64,000 bases of DNA from Aptenodytes patagonicus (taxonomy: Eukaryota; Chordata; Aves; Sphenisciformes; Spheniscidae), in the NCBI RefSeq assembly GCF_965638725.1, contig NC_134952.1:67361424-67425423 (forward strand), written 5' to 3'. Positions 39,701 through 47,960 of the stretch are shown piece after piece; the first letter of the stretch is position 1, and every line of letters starts with the position of its first letter. Under the pieces are notes generated by a model, which ran no database searches, was not told where the DNA came from, and worked only from the letters and a program-made list of their open reading frames with translations. The translations under genes were made by a program, and so were the position numbers.

Positions 39701-42700
39701 GCTAACATTTTGGGATTTTATAATGCAGAAACATCCAGTAGATATGAATCTGAGAGATATGAAAAGGAAAACAAGTTGGGAAATCATCACTAAGTGCATT
39801 GAACGTCCACATTTGTCTGCTTTGTTGAGGCATTCTCCAACTTAAACAGGCCGATTTTACGCCATTCTGGGTCTCTTTGTTATTAAAAAGATTTTCATTA
39901 TCCTCAGCTTGCAATGACAAAGCCATCCATTACAATACGATTTTTGACTGTAACAACAAATGCCTGTTTCAGGAGTCCTTGTTTTGCTTTTCAGTTTTCC
40001 TATTTTTTGGCTCAACATCAGTACTTTGTCTGCCCCGTGGAATATAACAGTGAAACCAACAGATTTGTGACAGAGTGTGAACCTTCAGAGCTCTTTCAGA
40101 TGAAGAAGTACTCTGTGCCGCCATTGCTTCAGGCTGTGTTGGGATGGGTAAGGAAAAAAACAAGGCTTTGGTTAAAATTGAAATCGTACTTCCCAGCTTG
40201 AATGGTTTTCTAAACCTTTTTAGAAAGGTACATGAATGCTGGTAAGGCTTGAAGGGTAAGAACTGAATCGATACCGTTAGCCTTTCCGTTGCTCAGACAG
40301 GGGAGGTGGTCCCCCAAGCAGAATTGAAATGCATTGCTGGAGTCACCTGAGGAAACCCGCCTGTGTTCTTGTGGCCTGTATTCTCTTTGTGCTGGAAATG
40401 GATGTCACTTAAGCATTTTGCAGACAAACCTATTTTTGAAGAGCAACCTTTAAATTTTTGTAGAAAGTGGACAAAGGCTTGTTATGGCCCAAATTAATAG
40501 CAAGCTTAAGTAATCTTGTAGAATTTCATTCTGTTTTCAGCTAGTGTGTAACCGCTGTTAGGATTGGACTCGTACTTTCTTCACCATGTAGCATCTTGTG
40601 CATTAGTGCCATTACTTCCATGCTGAGTGAAAAAGGAGTACCAGTAATAGTTCCATGTAATGTAGTCACCGACCCTTTTCCTCACACCCAGCCTGCAAAT
40701 TCTTTTAAGTGAGCTGTTGTATCTTTACCTGTCAGGAAATAGGTGGTCAATTATCCTACTATACAAAGCAGTGCTTCAGAAGCCACAGGCTCCAGGGGCA
40801 CTCCAACAGGAAGAGAATACCAAATACAAACAAAGCAGTCTGTCATTATCTTTCCTTTAGGGCAAAGAGGAGGTGACTGGGATAAACGCAGAACAAGTGG
40901 GTTCTGCAACGCTCTCCTCGCCTGTGCAGTGGCTCAGCACAGAGAGTGAGTGTACAGCACTAGGGAAGGCAGTGGGCTTTACCTGTGGTTACATGGGTGT
41001 AACACTGAAGGAGAAAAGTTGATGTGGTTACAAGAAGAAAGCACAAACTGGAAACTGTAGCAACCAAACCTAAGGCTAAAAGTAATTAATGGCTACGGTT
41101 GGTACTTAGAAAAGCAAGATTACATCTAGAAGGAGCTCCGATATTTTCATACCAAATGAACGTACCGTTGCTTCAGGGACTGTGGGGTTGATTGCAAATT
41201 TAATAAGGATTTTTCTGCACAGAAACATAATGTGGACTGAGCGGGGAGAAATCTTACTGTGTTCAGCTATATTGTGTATTATGGTAAAGGGCAAGGAGAT
41301 GGGAATGCCCAGCTCTGTGCCAATCTAATAGAGAGCTATCAGTTAACCCTAAAAAGAGATGGTAGTTCCACATGCCCTTCTGAAGTACTTTTGCCAGGCT
41401 CTAACAAACCTTTTGAGGAGAGAATTAGTTTTAGCACTCTTTATAGAAAGTCAAATTGAATCTACAGGTTTGGGCAACAGCCTGCTTTTGGTTTTCCCTC
41501 TGTTACTCAGTTCCTGATGTTCTCTCGCAGAAATATGACCAGATGTTATGGTTGGAAGACACTTTGCTTGGCGTCAAAAGATGTCGAGCCCTGAGTTCTC
41601 CCAACAAAATTGACTTAATTCCAACTCATAAACTTTTCTGTTTGACCAACTGAATAGTTTAGCCTTAAAGAAAGGTGTCTTAAGATAACTGTACAAAGTA
41701 GTCAAGAAGTTAATTGGTGTTGGCCAGCTGTGATGCAAATCAGAAACACAAGGTACAGGATTTATCAGCTACAGATGGTGTTTATCAAGACTTGCCAGGT
41801 GAGGTGTGCTCTGCTCTCAGGGATGAGGCCAGTATAGCATTCCCTCAAAGGCTGGAGCTTGTACTATTGACTTGAAAGTGCTCAAAGCTGAGTTACCAAA
41901 AAAAACCCAAAACCCACAAAACCAGAAAACCCAAACAAACCAAAAAACCCCAATCAAAAAATCCCAACAAACCCAAAACACCCCAACTAACCAAAAAAAC
42001 CCCCTTTTTTCTAATCTGTGTCAGGAAGGAAAACAAGTACCTGTTGCCAATGAAGTCTCTCTTATCTGTAAGAACTTGAATGGATCAAAACAAATTTCAA
42101 GTCTGTGAATAGGCTGAGGGGAACAATATCTGTTTAAATGAAACCAAAAAGTATTAATGGGGGTAAACCTTCTGTCTCCCATTATTGCCGTATATACACA
42201 AAGGTGACAGTATGGCGGACTAGTGCAAAATTCATATCTATCTTGTGAGAGCACTTGAAAGAAGTGACAGTGAATTGTGTGAAGGTGACAAGTTTGTGGA
42301 GAGCATTGGGCCACCTACTAGAGCAATACTAGGAATTTGTGGAAAGCTCCTTTGTTTCCAGGAAATTGAGCTGGAAAAGCAGAGCCGGGAAAGACTAGCG
42401 AATCCCATTGTACGTTATGGAATTAGTAGTTATATTCCTTATCATCAACTAAGGGATTGGCTGAAAACCACATCATTTGTTAAAGTTGACTGCTCTAGCA
42501 ACCCCGAATAATTCATCCTGTTCACATGACCAGACCTTTCAGCAGCTTTCTACAGTGTGTCTGCTTTTCCTTTCTTTACAGTATTACTTTGTGTCAGGAA
42601 AACTGGAGCTTCATGGAAATTTGCTCTGTAACAGCCCCATCTGAAAATATTTAAGCTTAAAATGCCTACAATCATATTGAAATACAGTGCTAATTATTTT

Positions 42701-45700
42701 TCTTGTAGGAAACAGTGAATATGTACCCATTTCAGATGCACAGCATTGCACTGTCAACATTTGCCTCATTAATTGGGCCATTTGGAGGATTCTTCGCCAG
42801 TGGATTTAAAAGAGCTTTCAAAATCAAGGTGTGTAATGACTCCTGTAAGCTGGTTTTGTTTTGGTTTTCTCTTTGAATTAGATAAATTGGTGGGTTGGGT
42901 TTGTTTGTTTGTTTGTTTTTTTCCAATTGTTCATTGTAGTACCTAGTGTTTCTACTAAGGTGCAATGATGTTGGAGCTGTTTTTTAGCATCAGCAGCAGT
43001 ACTTAGTTTTATCAGATATATGTATGTGTTATTTTTAAAATTTTGCGTAATCAACATGTGACTTTAGTGTTGGAATTCTAAGAATAATTTGGTTTCATAT
43101 TTTGGTTGATAATTACTCTTCCAAGTCATGTTGCAGAAGTGGTTTAGACAAGCAAGATGTGAGATATCATACTTGACGTGAAAGGCAATCTGTAGATGCT
43201 AAGAAGCACCGACAGTGGTTTACCCTTCAGGTTGTGGCTGGCTGTGTTTTACCAATAGTATTTGTGTCGTACACAGATGCTGACGTGTCAGGTTCACCAA
43301 AGCATGAGATGTTTGGCTGCCTTTGCCAATACAGTGCTGCCTTGTAACAAGAGTGTGTATTGGCAAATGGTGTGACGTGCTAACCTCTGTTTATTGCAAG
43401 GTGTGCGCTGTCGCTTGTGGCAGTGTTGTCCCTGGCTGGTATTAAGTGGCAGCAGAAGTATGGGAAGAGGGCAGCCCCAAATTTTCTCCCGACCTTCTTT
43501 ATGTCTTGGTAGGCCTGCTGTAATTCTTATCCTGTTGCTTGTTGTTTTTCTTGTTGTTGTTCCCTGTGTCCACCAGTTTTGGCATGTGCTTTGCACAGAA
43601 GCATATAAACCTCTCTGTTTGTGCTGAACTCCCGTACATGTGCTTGTACTTACTCTCTTTCTTATGCCGGTCCGAGCAGCTTGTCCGGCACTTTGCTAGC
43701 TACAGCCTCGTGTGTTGTCGTACCTGTACGTCCAGGTAGCAAAAGACTGTTTGTGTGAAGAAGGACTTTTTGGGGAAAAAATGCTTCTGAAAAGCAGCAC
43801 TTATTCTTAAAGTAGAACATTAAAAAGTAGATTTTTTTTTTTTTTTAATACTTCTGAGCCCCAAGGTGGTGACCAAAGGACTGTCGGGAAGACAGGGATA
43901 TTGTGGAATTGTTACTGAAGGCAGCGCGTAGGTTGAGTTAGACACTCCATGCCTGGCCAGCGCTGGAGGGCTGGAGTGGCATCGGCACAGGACTGGTTTA
44001 ACTTGCTGGCAGTTGCCCCACACGACTAAGGTCAGGGTTTTCACCCAGTGAGTACACAAGTGAGTGTGGATGACAAAAGGATATATGAGGGTAGTTCAAC
44101 TGGTAAAGCTGTTCTACAGACAAGATCGGGTAACACAAAGGTAGTGTATCGAGCTTTGTTTGCATCAGAAATATATTTTTTTAAGTAGTGCTAACTTTTT
44201 CACTACAGGGTTTTTTGATTCTGTTAAATATATTTATATTGTATGCACACATTATGGTTTTTAGCTATGATTACCAAGAACGGCAAAAAAACCGGCAGGT
44301 GAACGGGCAGTATGACTTGCAAAGCCAGTGTTAGACAGTGGAAAGAGTCCTCAGGTTACTGCTTCTCTTGTAGCAAATATATATTCCCTGGTAACAAGTG
44401 CTTCAGCAGCAGCTACCAGTAGAGGATAAAGCAATAAAAGTATTAAAGAGGAGAATTAGATTCTGCAGAAGCAAGAAATGACAGCCATGAGCTTAAGAGG
44501 CTCGCTACAAAATGAAGTATGTATAGGCACGCAAGTGTACTCAGTACCGGCAAACCTGCACCTGACCTACCGCTGTCCTCTTGTGTGATACTGTGGACAA
44601 GTTGCTTCATCTCTTCTTTTTCTTCTCACCCCTTGACTCACCTTTGCAGTTAAAAACTCCTTTAGCAAAGGAGGCTCTTGCTAACTTCTGGCTCAGTGCA
44701 ATGAAATGGTAGCTTAATTGCGGCCTTAATGTGCTGCTGTCAAGTGATACGTCGTTAGTGTGTTTCGTCAGAATCACTGACCATGATTTTATTTTTCCCC
44801 CCCCCACCCTCCCTGTCCTTCACACCCAAAAGGATTTCGCAGACACAATCCCTGGGCATGGTGGGATAATGGATCGCTTTGATTGTCAGTACTTGATGGC
44901 CACTTTTGTTCATGTCTATATCACCAGTTTCATAAGGTATGGGCTTTTTACAATATTAACTACTTAAGATTGATGATGATGTGACTAATGATGTGACTGA
45001 TGATGATAAGCTTGATGATGGAGTGACTACATCAGTGGACAAGGGAAGGGCTACAGATGTTGTCTATCTGGACCTCTGTAAGGCCTTTGACACAGTCCCC
45101 CACAACATCCTTCTCTCTAAGCTGGAGAGGGATGGATTTGATGGGTGGACTGTCCGGTGGGTGAGGAATTGGTTAGATGGTCACATCCAGAGGGTAGTGG
45201 TCAACGGCTCAATGTCCAGATGGAGACTGGTGACGAGTGGCGTCCCGCAGGGGTCCGTATTGGGACCAGTACTGTTTAATATCTTCATCAAGGACATGGA
45301 CAGTGGGATCGAGTGTACCCTCAGCAAGTTTGCAGATGACACCAAGCTGAGTGCTGCGGTCGACACGCCAGAGGGATGGGATGCCATCCAGAGGGACCTG
45401 GACAAGCTCGAGAAGTGGGCCTGTGTGAACCTCATGAGGTTTAACAAGGCCCAGTGCAAGGTCCTGCACCTGGGTCGGGGCAACCCCCGGTATCAATACA
45501 GGCTGGGGGGTGAAGGGATTGAGAGCAGCCCTGCCGAGAAGGACTTGGGGGTACTGCTGGATGAAAAGCTGGACATGAGCCAGCAATGTGCGCTCGCAGC
45601 CCAGAAGGCCAACCGTATCCTGGGCTGCATCTAAAGAAGCGTGGCCAGCAGGTTGAGGGAGGTGATTCTGCCCCTCTACTCTGCTCTGATGAGACCCCAC

Positions 45701-47647
45701 CTGGAGTACTGCGTCCAGCTCTGGAGCCCTCAGCATAAGAAAGACACGGACCTGTTGGAGCAGGTCCAGAGGAGGGTCACAAAAAAGATCAGGGGGATGG
45801 AACACCTCTCCTATGAAGAAAGGCTGAGAGAGCTGGGGTTGTTCAGCCTAGAGAAGAGAAGGCTTCAGGGAGACCTTATTGCAGCCTATCAGTACCTAAA
45901 GGGGGCTTATAAAAAAGATGGTGGCAAACTTTTCAGCAGGGCCTGTTGCGGCAGGACAAGGGGGAATGGCTTTAAACTAAAGGGGTGTAGATTTAGACTA
46001 GATCTAAGGAAGACATGTTTTACGCTGAGGGTGGTGAAACACTGGCACGGGTTGCCCAGAGAGGTGGTGGATGCCCCATCCCTGGAAACATTCCAGGTCA
46101 GGTTGGACGGGGCTCTGAGCAACCTGATCTAGTTGAAGATGTCCCTGCCCATGGCGGGGGGGTTGGACTAGATGACCTTTAAAGGTCCCTTCCAACCCAA
46201 ACTATTCTATGATTCTATGTGCTTGTAGGAAAATCCATCTTACTCTGAGCCACCAGTTTGTGAAGAATCAAGGAAGAGCAAAACCTGGTTCAAGTGAAAA
46301 GCTCCTGGACTTTTCTCACATGAAGCATTTCCATTCTTCTTGCAAATTCCATGACCTATAAGCTTGCATAGGAGCTGTACCATAGTTACTTCATACAAGT
46401 TATGTTCTGCACTGTTGGCATAGCAGAGATTGCAGGTTTCTAAATCTGATTTATGCAATGATTTCAAATACAGAACTATTAAGAAAACATATGTCACTGC
46501 CTAGGATTTGTGTCAGGTTCAAGCTGTGCCTTAATGTTTCTGTGACTGCTATTAAAGGTAACCTGTGTGCCCTAAATATCAGAAAGTTTTTGTAGCAGCC
46601 TCTTAGAAGTTTTACTAGAATTTACTGATTACAGGGAGGTATGAGGATGGGGTTCTGGGCAGGAGGGTTGCTGCAGCATCTGCTTTCCCTGCGTGGTTCC
46701 TGAAGAGCCTGTAGGTTGCGAGACTGCAGTTCTTCCTGTAAGTTTCAGTATTTCTGTCGCTTGACTTGGGATTTTCTGTTTAAGATGAAAACACTACAGT
46801 TAAAGAGAGGAGGGAACTTCTTAAAAATACTGCTCATCTTCCCTGAACCACACCAGCTTTCAAGAAGAGAATTGTCATTCCCATGATTTCTTACAGTCAG
46901 TCATTTTAGTTCCTGGGGCAGGGGAGATCAAGGGGCTGTAGGTGTTCAAACTGGTACGTGCCCTTAGTTTTGTAAATGCATATGGCTAAATAATTATTAG
47001 ATACCTCATCAGCAACAGATTCTTTGCCTCGTATTCGGTCCATCTTAGAAGTAGACTGTAAATAAGTGACTAGCTAAAAATGAGGCTGTTATTTAGAAAA
47101 GCTTGGTTTAATTTGCGGTTTTCTTTACCGACTTGGCCAACTTTCCATTTAGTTCAATAGTACACAGCTTATCTGGCAACAGATACTAAACTAAAAAAGA
47201 TCTGTTGATGAAAAATGTTGATAACAGTGATTAAGGATGAATCAGTGAATCTTATTTGTCATAAGCCTTCTTAATATACCCATCTGACAGCAAATACAAG
47301 AAATACTTTTTAGTTTCTGTTCAGATTGAGCTAAGGCGTATATTTTGCCAGTAATGCTCGCCCATGCATCCTGAGGAGAGAGGCTGGGAGAAATCCGTAA
47401 CTTTGTGTCCCAAAAAAGGGAAGGCATTGTTTGTGCAGCAAGAGGAAAATGGAAAGCTGTTGAAAAGTTTCTTTAGAGCTGCTGCTCACAAGAAAAATTT
47501 TCTTTTTTCATTGATAGGGGTCCAAATCCCAGCAAATTACTGAAACAGCTGTTGATACTTCAGCCTGAGCAACAACTAATCGTGTATAAAACCCTGAAAT
47601 CTCACCTCGTCGAAAAAGGGATCCTGCAGCCATCCCTGAGAGGGTAG
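12686..47647 (+). CDS. CDS1: CDS1 gene, phosphatidate cytidylyltransferase 1 (13 coding exons, span)
   Basis: Joined coding exons: 12686-12760, 20921-21039, 24687-24783, 29888-29985, 32375-32514, 34061-34119, 36355-36437, 37929-38016, 39096-39164, 39995-40147, 42709-42828, 44833-44936, 47518-47647. Every intron is GT-AG and the phases close to one 444-residue reading frame. The product is a multipass ER membrane enzyme converting CTP and phosphatidic acid to CDP-diacylglycerol and pyrophosphate. The CDP-diacylglycerol synthase signature lies at residues 358-384: S358, K361, R362, K367, D368, H376-G377-G378, D381, R382 and D384. A second conserved block runs from N235-D236 through FGRTPL and SPKKTWEG to residue 262. 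Compared from memory with vertebrate paralogues, [28 protein letters not shown] and the GILQPSL C-terminus match CDS1 rather than CDS2. The usual vertebrate length is about 445-461 residues. No break is seen, so the gene looks functional. Confidence 0.97.
17755..17774 (+). repeat. T20 homopolymer in intron 1
   Basis: Twenty consecutive T. It could be the reverse-complement poly-A tail of an old insertion, but the flanks show no retroelement body. Confidence 0.8.
19185..19390. other. isolated CpG-rich block inside CDS1 intron 1
   Basis: About 200 bp of very high G+C with many CpG, bounded sharply by AT-rich intron on both sides. It starts just after the A/T run at 19160-19173. The motif GGGGAGAGCCCG occurs twice (near 19257 and 19287). 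A 77-codon plus-strand frame crosses it but has no recognisable domain. It could be an alternative first exon or promoter for CDS1, or an intronic enhancer. No splice donor there could be assigned with confidence. Confidence 0.5.
20921..21039 (+). CDS. CDS1: CDS1 exon 2 (residues 26-65, acidic cytosolic N-domain)
   Basis: The acceptor is a T-rich tract ending TTTGTCATAG, and the donor is AG|gtatag after 119 nt, leaving two bases of the R65 codon. The translation begins [18 protein letters not shown] and ends [14 protein letters not shown]. It corresponds to the conserved DxTPEILkkALSGLSsRWKNWW segment preceding the first membrane helix of CDS1. The region is hydrophilic and acidic, with many Ser and Asp residues. 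Confidence 0.96.
21040..24686 (+). other. CDS1: CDS1 intron 2
   Basis: 3.65 kb, starting gtatag. It contains a plus-strand CR1 3' fragment (23535-24045). A tandem TGCACAAAGG duplication lies at 22432-22451. The remainder is AT-rich with no recognised exon. Confidence 0.85.
23535..24045 (+). mobile_element. CR1 LINE, 5'-truncated 3' end (subfamily A)
   Basis: About 510 bp of the CR1 3' end in sense with CDS1. It encodes the tail of the reverse transcriptase ORF, beginning [12 protein letters not shown] and including [19 protein letters not shown], then the short 3' UTR ending ATGATTCTATG at 24045. The usual ORF stop after DMV is changed to a Trp codon, extending the frame to 23989. Upstream of 23535 the sequence is unrelated intron, marking the truncation point. 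It closely resembles the minus-strand element at 25652-27600 and the plus-strand one at 56980-58169. It is dead as a retroelement because the catalytic region is absent. Confidence 0.93.
24687..24783 (+). CDS. CDS1: CDS1 exon 3 (residues 65-97, first membrane helix)
   Basis: The acceptor is a T-run ending AAATAG and the donor is CTG|gtaagt. The exon completes R65, then reads WKNWWIRG followed by a strongly hydrophobic helix (about residues 73-97), the first transmembrane segment. It is 97 nt long, so skipping it would shift the reading frame. It is flanked by CR1 copies in inverted orientation (23535-24045 plus, 25652-27600 minus). Confidence 0.97.
25123..25179 (+). repeat. A/C-only low-complexity tract
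   Basis: About 57 bases, starting with ten A and continuing as AAACC/AAAACC mixtures, with a single T at 25147. It lies in intron 3, about 340 bp after exon 3. Confidence 0.75.
25652..27600 (-). mobile_element. CR1 LINE, longest copy in the window (subfamily A)
   Basis: About 1.95 kb, antisense to CDS1. The 3' tail begins at 25652 (CATAGAATCA in plus orientation). The body reads back through the reverse transcriptase to a region encoding [19 protein letters not shown] near 27570. The 5' boundary is approximate, near the T-run at 27590. This copy retains the full RT core and is the least decayed CR1 here. Confidence 0.93.
25731..27389 (-). pseudogene. CR1 ORF2 reverse transcriptase relic, one in-frame stop
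   Basis: Reading from 27389 down to 25731, 86 codons and then 465 codons are in one frame, separated only by a TAA (at 27126-27128) in the segment ELA-stop-VLTKPLS. The RT core includes [46 protein letters not shown] and the catalytic FADD at 26523-26534. It ends at a natural stop after ALRDMV. Upstream of 27389 the same frame continues to about 27440, where a one-base deletion shifts frame; the earlier part is readable in another frame. The N-terminal endonuclease is missing through 5' truncation, so the element cannot move by itself. Confidence 0.9.
29106..29662 (-). mobile_element. solo LTR of an avian ERVL-type endogenous retrovirus
   Basis: 557 bp running TG...CA, flanked by a perfect 5-bp target-site duplication CTAGC (29101-29105 and 29663-29667). 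A 5-bp duplication fits class III (ERVL) elements. Read on the minus strand it starts TGTCCTGGTTTCGGCTGGGA and ends in TTAAACCACAACA. A polyadenylation signal ATTAAA lies at 29225-29230. The expected TATA region is replaced by a homopolymer at about 29379-29389, and the CRE-like site is TGACATCA (29396-29403). No gag, pol or env sequence is attached, so this is a recombination-derived solo LTR. It shares its whole length with the LTR at 54475-55046. Confidence 0.9.
29888..29985 (+). CDS. CDS1: CDS1 exon 4 (residues 98-130)
   Basis: The acceptor is TTATTTTAG and the donor is TG|gtgag, splitting W130. The translation contains [20 protein letters not shown] and LPWFRSLS, a near-invariant segment of vertebrate CDP-diacylglycerol synthases. 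It lies about 225 bp downstream of a solo LTR in intron 3. Confidence 0.97.
29986..32374 (+). other. CDS1: CDS1 intron 4
   Basis: 2.39 kb. It contains G/T-only tracts at 30326-30384, about 30757-30795 and 32267-32312, and an alternating AT/GT stretch at about 30200-30242. No CR1, LTR or extra exon was recognised. Confidence 0.85.
30326..30384 (+). repeat. G/T-only low-complexity tract
   Basis: 59 bases with only G and T: TTTGG-like units, a T run, a G run and (GGT)n. It is the complementary composition to the A/C tracts elsewhere in the gene, and the G-rich end could form unusual structure in RNA. Confidence 0.8.
32375..32514 (+). CDS. CDS1: CDS1 exon 5 (residues 130-177)
   Basis: The acceptor is TATGTTGTAG and the donor is ACAG|gtaagt after 140 nt, splitting G177. 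The exon encodes [19 protein letters not shown], then [19 protein letters not shown] and the start of the next hydrophobic helix. The string [15 protein letters not shown] matches CDS1 rather than CDS2, where the equivalent is less similar. The second R of QRREQ is an acidic residue in human CDS1 as I remember it; this may be a lineage substitution. Confidence 0.97.
32515..34060 (+). other. CDS1: CDS1 intron 5
   Basis: 1.55 kb of AT-rich sequence with one more G-rich patch (about 33430-33610). Nothing recognisable besides a T run near 33292-33305. Confidence 0.8.
34061..34119 (+). CDS. CDS1: CDS1 exon 6 (residues 177-196)
   Basis: This short exon of 59 nt has acceptor TGTTTTACAG and donor ATG|gtgtgt. 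It encodes [20 protein letters not shown], a hydrophobic helix followed by the basic KKHYR loop that is strongly conserved in the family. It ends in phase 0. Confidence 0.96.
34120..36354 (+). other. CDS1: CDS1 intron 6
   Basis: 2.24 kb. Its main feature is a nearly pure A/C tract at 34765-34860, including AAAC tetranucleotide repeats, followed by a C-rich patch to about 34880. No exon or mobile element was recognised. Confidence 0.8.
34765..34860 (+). repeat. A/C-only low-complexity tract with AAAC repeats
   Basis: 96 bases composed almost only of A and C (one G at 34843), with an A run and (AAAC)n units at its start. It may be an expanded, degenerated A-rich tail or microsatellite. No adjacent retroelement body was seen. 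Confidence 0.8.
36355..36437 (+). CDS. CDS1: CDS1 exon 7 (residues 197-224)
   Basis: The acceptor is TTGTTAACAG and the donor is TG|gtaagg, splitting W224. The translation begins [18 protein letters not shown] and ends [13 protein letters not shown] and VIQNLFEG discriminate CDS1 from CDS2, which from memory has FGWTH and VIHNLFEG. It includes a hydrophobic membrane segment. Confidence 0.97.
36438..37928 (+). other. CDS1: CDS1 intron 7
   Basis: 1.49 kb, AT-rich. A perfect 12-bp tandem duplication (CCACCTTCCCTG) lies at 36849-36872. Nothing else was recognised. Confidence 0.8.
37929..38016 (+). CDS. CDS1: CDS1 exon 8 (residues 224-253, conserved NDxxAY and FGRTPL)
   Basis: The acceptor is TTTCTCTAG and the donor is AAG|gtatgt. 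The exon encodes [19 protein letters not shown] (residues 225-243) then [11 protein letters not shown]235, D236, G247 and R248 belong to the conserved catalytic-region block shared across eukaryotic and bacterial CdsA-type enzymes. It ends in phase 0, directly joining the SPKKTWEG motif in exon 9. Confidence 0.97.
38017..39095 (+). other. CDS1: CDS1 intron 8
   Basis: 1.08 kb with a somewhat GC-richer patch at about 38690-38900. Open frames there lack domains. Nothing else was recognised. Confidence 0.8.
39096..39164 (+). CDS. CDS1: CDS1 exon 9 (residues 254-276, SPKKTWEG)
   Basis: This 69-nt exon, a multiple of three, has acceptor TGTGCCTAG and donor ATT|gtaagt. It encodes [13 protein letters not shown] and a hydrophobic stretch [11 protein letters not shown]255, P256, K257, K258, W260, E261 and G262 are a hallmark of the family. 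Skipping would stay in frame but would delete this motif. Confidence 0.97.
39165..39994 (+). other. CDS1: CDS1 intron 9
   Basis: 0.83 kb, the shortest intron, AT-rich. It contains a perfect 21-bp tandem duplication at 39564-39605. Confidence 0.85.
39564..39605. repeat. perfect 21-bp tandem duplication
   Basis: Two identical adjacent copies (39564-39584 and 39585-39605) of a unit beginning AACTGTTCTGATAAG. Absence of differences suggests a recent slippage duplication. It lies mid-intron 9, far from splice sites. Confidence 0.95.
39995..40147 (+). CDS. CDS1: CDS1 exon 10 (residues 277-327, luminal/variable loop)
   Basis: The acceptor is TTTGCTTTTCAG and the donor is TGG|gtaagg, for 153 nt in phase 0. 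The exon encodes [19 protein letters not shown], then a hydrophilic segment with [20 protein letters not shown] and [20 protein letters not shown] is CDS1-like. This is the least conserved exon after exons 1 and 2, and its C-terminal end differs from mammalian CDS1 as I remember it. Confidence 0.96.
40148..42708 (+). other. CDS1: CDS1 intron 10
   Basis: 2.56 kb. An A/C-rich tract with few interruptions occupies 41895-42004. The rest is unique-looking AT-rich sequence without a recognised exon or retroelement. Confidence 0.8.
41895..42004 (+). repeat. A/C-rich low-complexity tract
   Basis: About 110 bases almost only A and C in an irregular mixture of AAAACCC-like units, ending in CCCCC then TTTTTT. 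It resembles the tracts at 25123-25179 and 34765-34860. Confidence 0.8.
42709..42828 (+). CDS. CDS1: CDS1 exon 11 (residues 328-367, first half of signature)
   Basis: The acceptor is TTTTTCTTGTAG and the donor is AAG|gtgtgt, for 120 nt in phase 0. The exon encodes [20 protein letters not shown], then [20 protein letters not shown]. The last ten residues (358-367) are the first half of the CDP-diacylglycerol synthase signature, with S358, K361, R362 and K367. Confidence 0.97.
42829..44832 (+). other. CDS1: CDS1 intron 11
   Basis: 2.0 kb. It has a G/T-only tract with TTTG repeats at 42887-42922, and the acceptor side has a C-rich polypyrimidine tract (nine C at 44797-44805). No additional exon or mobile element was recognised. 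Confidence 0.8.
44833..44936 (+). CDS. CDS1: CDS1 exon 12 (residues 368-402, catalytic HGG..DR.D)
   Basis: The exon encodes [17 protein letters not shown] (residues 368-384), completing the signature with H376-G377-G378, D381, R382 and D384, then [18 protein letters not shown]371 is Asn in human CDS1 as I remember it. The acceptor follows a C-rich tract with nine consecutive C (44797-44805) and ends AAAAG, weaker than the usual CAG. The donor is AAG|gtatgg. A CR1 begins 78 nt past the donor. At 104 nt, skipping would shift the frame. Confidence 0.97.
45015..46219 (+). mobile_element. CR1 LINE, 5'-truncated (subfamily B)
   Basis: About 1.2 kb in sense with CDS1. It starts mid-RT ([19 protein letters not shown]) and ends with TTCTATGATTCTATG at 46219. 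Its body differs consistently from subfamily A: for example SPQHKKD and QVQRRV replace APHYKED and RVQRKA, and it ends GALSNLI. It resembles the minus-strand element at 52231-53402. Confidence 0.93.
45017..46132 (+). pseudogene. CR1 reverse transcriptase relic in intron 12
   Basis: One frame runs through SKAFD-equivalent [29 protein letters not shown] and catalytic FADD, then meets TAA at 45632-45634 in LGCI-stop-RSVAS, where an Lys codon is expected. The same frame resumes and ends at the natural stop 46130-46132. There is one nonsense change and no frameshift. The front half of the RT and the endonuclease are missing by truncation. Confidence 0.88.
47518..47647 (+). CDS. CDS1: CDS1 exon 13 (residues 402-444 and stop)
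   Basis: The acceptor is TTTTTTCATTGATAG. The exon completes R402, then encodes [20 protein letters not shown] and ends [14 protein letters not shown] before TAG at 47645-47647. The GILQPSL terminus identifies CDS1, since CDS2 ends differently. The amphipathic tail is cytosolic in the family. Confidence 0.97.
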
Positions 47648-47950
47648 CTTGTCAAAATGGAGGGCTAGAAGAAACCTCCGTTTACAAGAAGCCTGTGGAA
47701 AAGCATTGCAAATGTGCACATAGATAATAGCTAAAGGAAGAGTAGTTTGTGGACTGGAAGAGGTGAATGTTTCCTGAAATGAATGTGAATGCTATGACTT
47801 CCTATTAGGACACAGAAGATCTCTTACTCCTAAAATAATGAAAATGCTTGCGAAGTAACAGTACACACGCTGTATATTGTAGTTCCTGAAGTGGACGGCA
47901 GCAGTCTTCCTTCAGCGCCCAGCCTGACAGCCTTTGTATTTAAAAAAAAA

Positions 47951-47960
47951 AATAAATAAA
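47951..47960 (+). promoter_or_regulatory. CDS1: proximal polyadenylation signal (two overlapping AATAAA)
   Basis: Two AATAAA hexamers (47951-47956 and 47955-47960) lie about 305 nt after the stop codon, just after an A-run. Use would give a short 3' UTR. The A-run could also cause internal oligo-dT priming artefacts. Confidence 0.4.

Larger units (their letters stand above)
44937..47517 (+). other. CDS1: CDS1 intron 12
   Basis: 2.58 kb, nearly half of it a plus-strand CR1 (45015-46219) inserted close to the 5' splice site. A GATGAT/TGATGTGACT tandem-like stretch (about 44970-45014) lies between the donor and the CR1. The remaining 1.3 kb is unique-looking. Confidence 0.85.
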
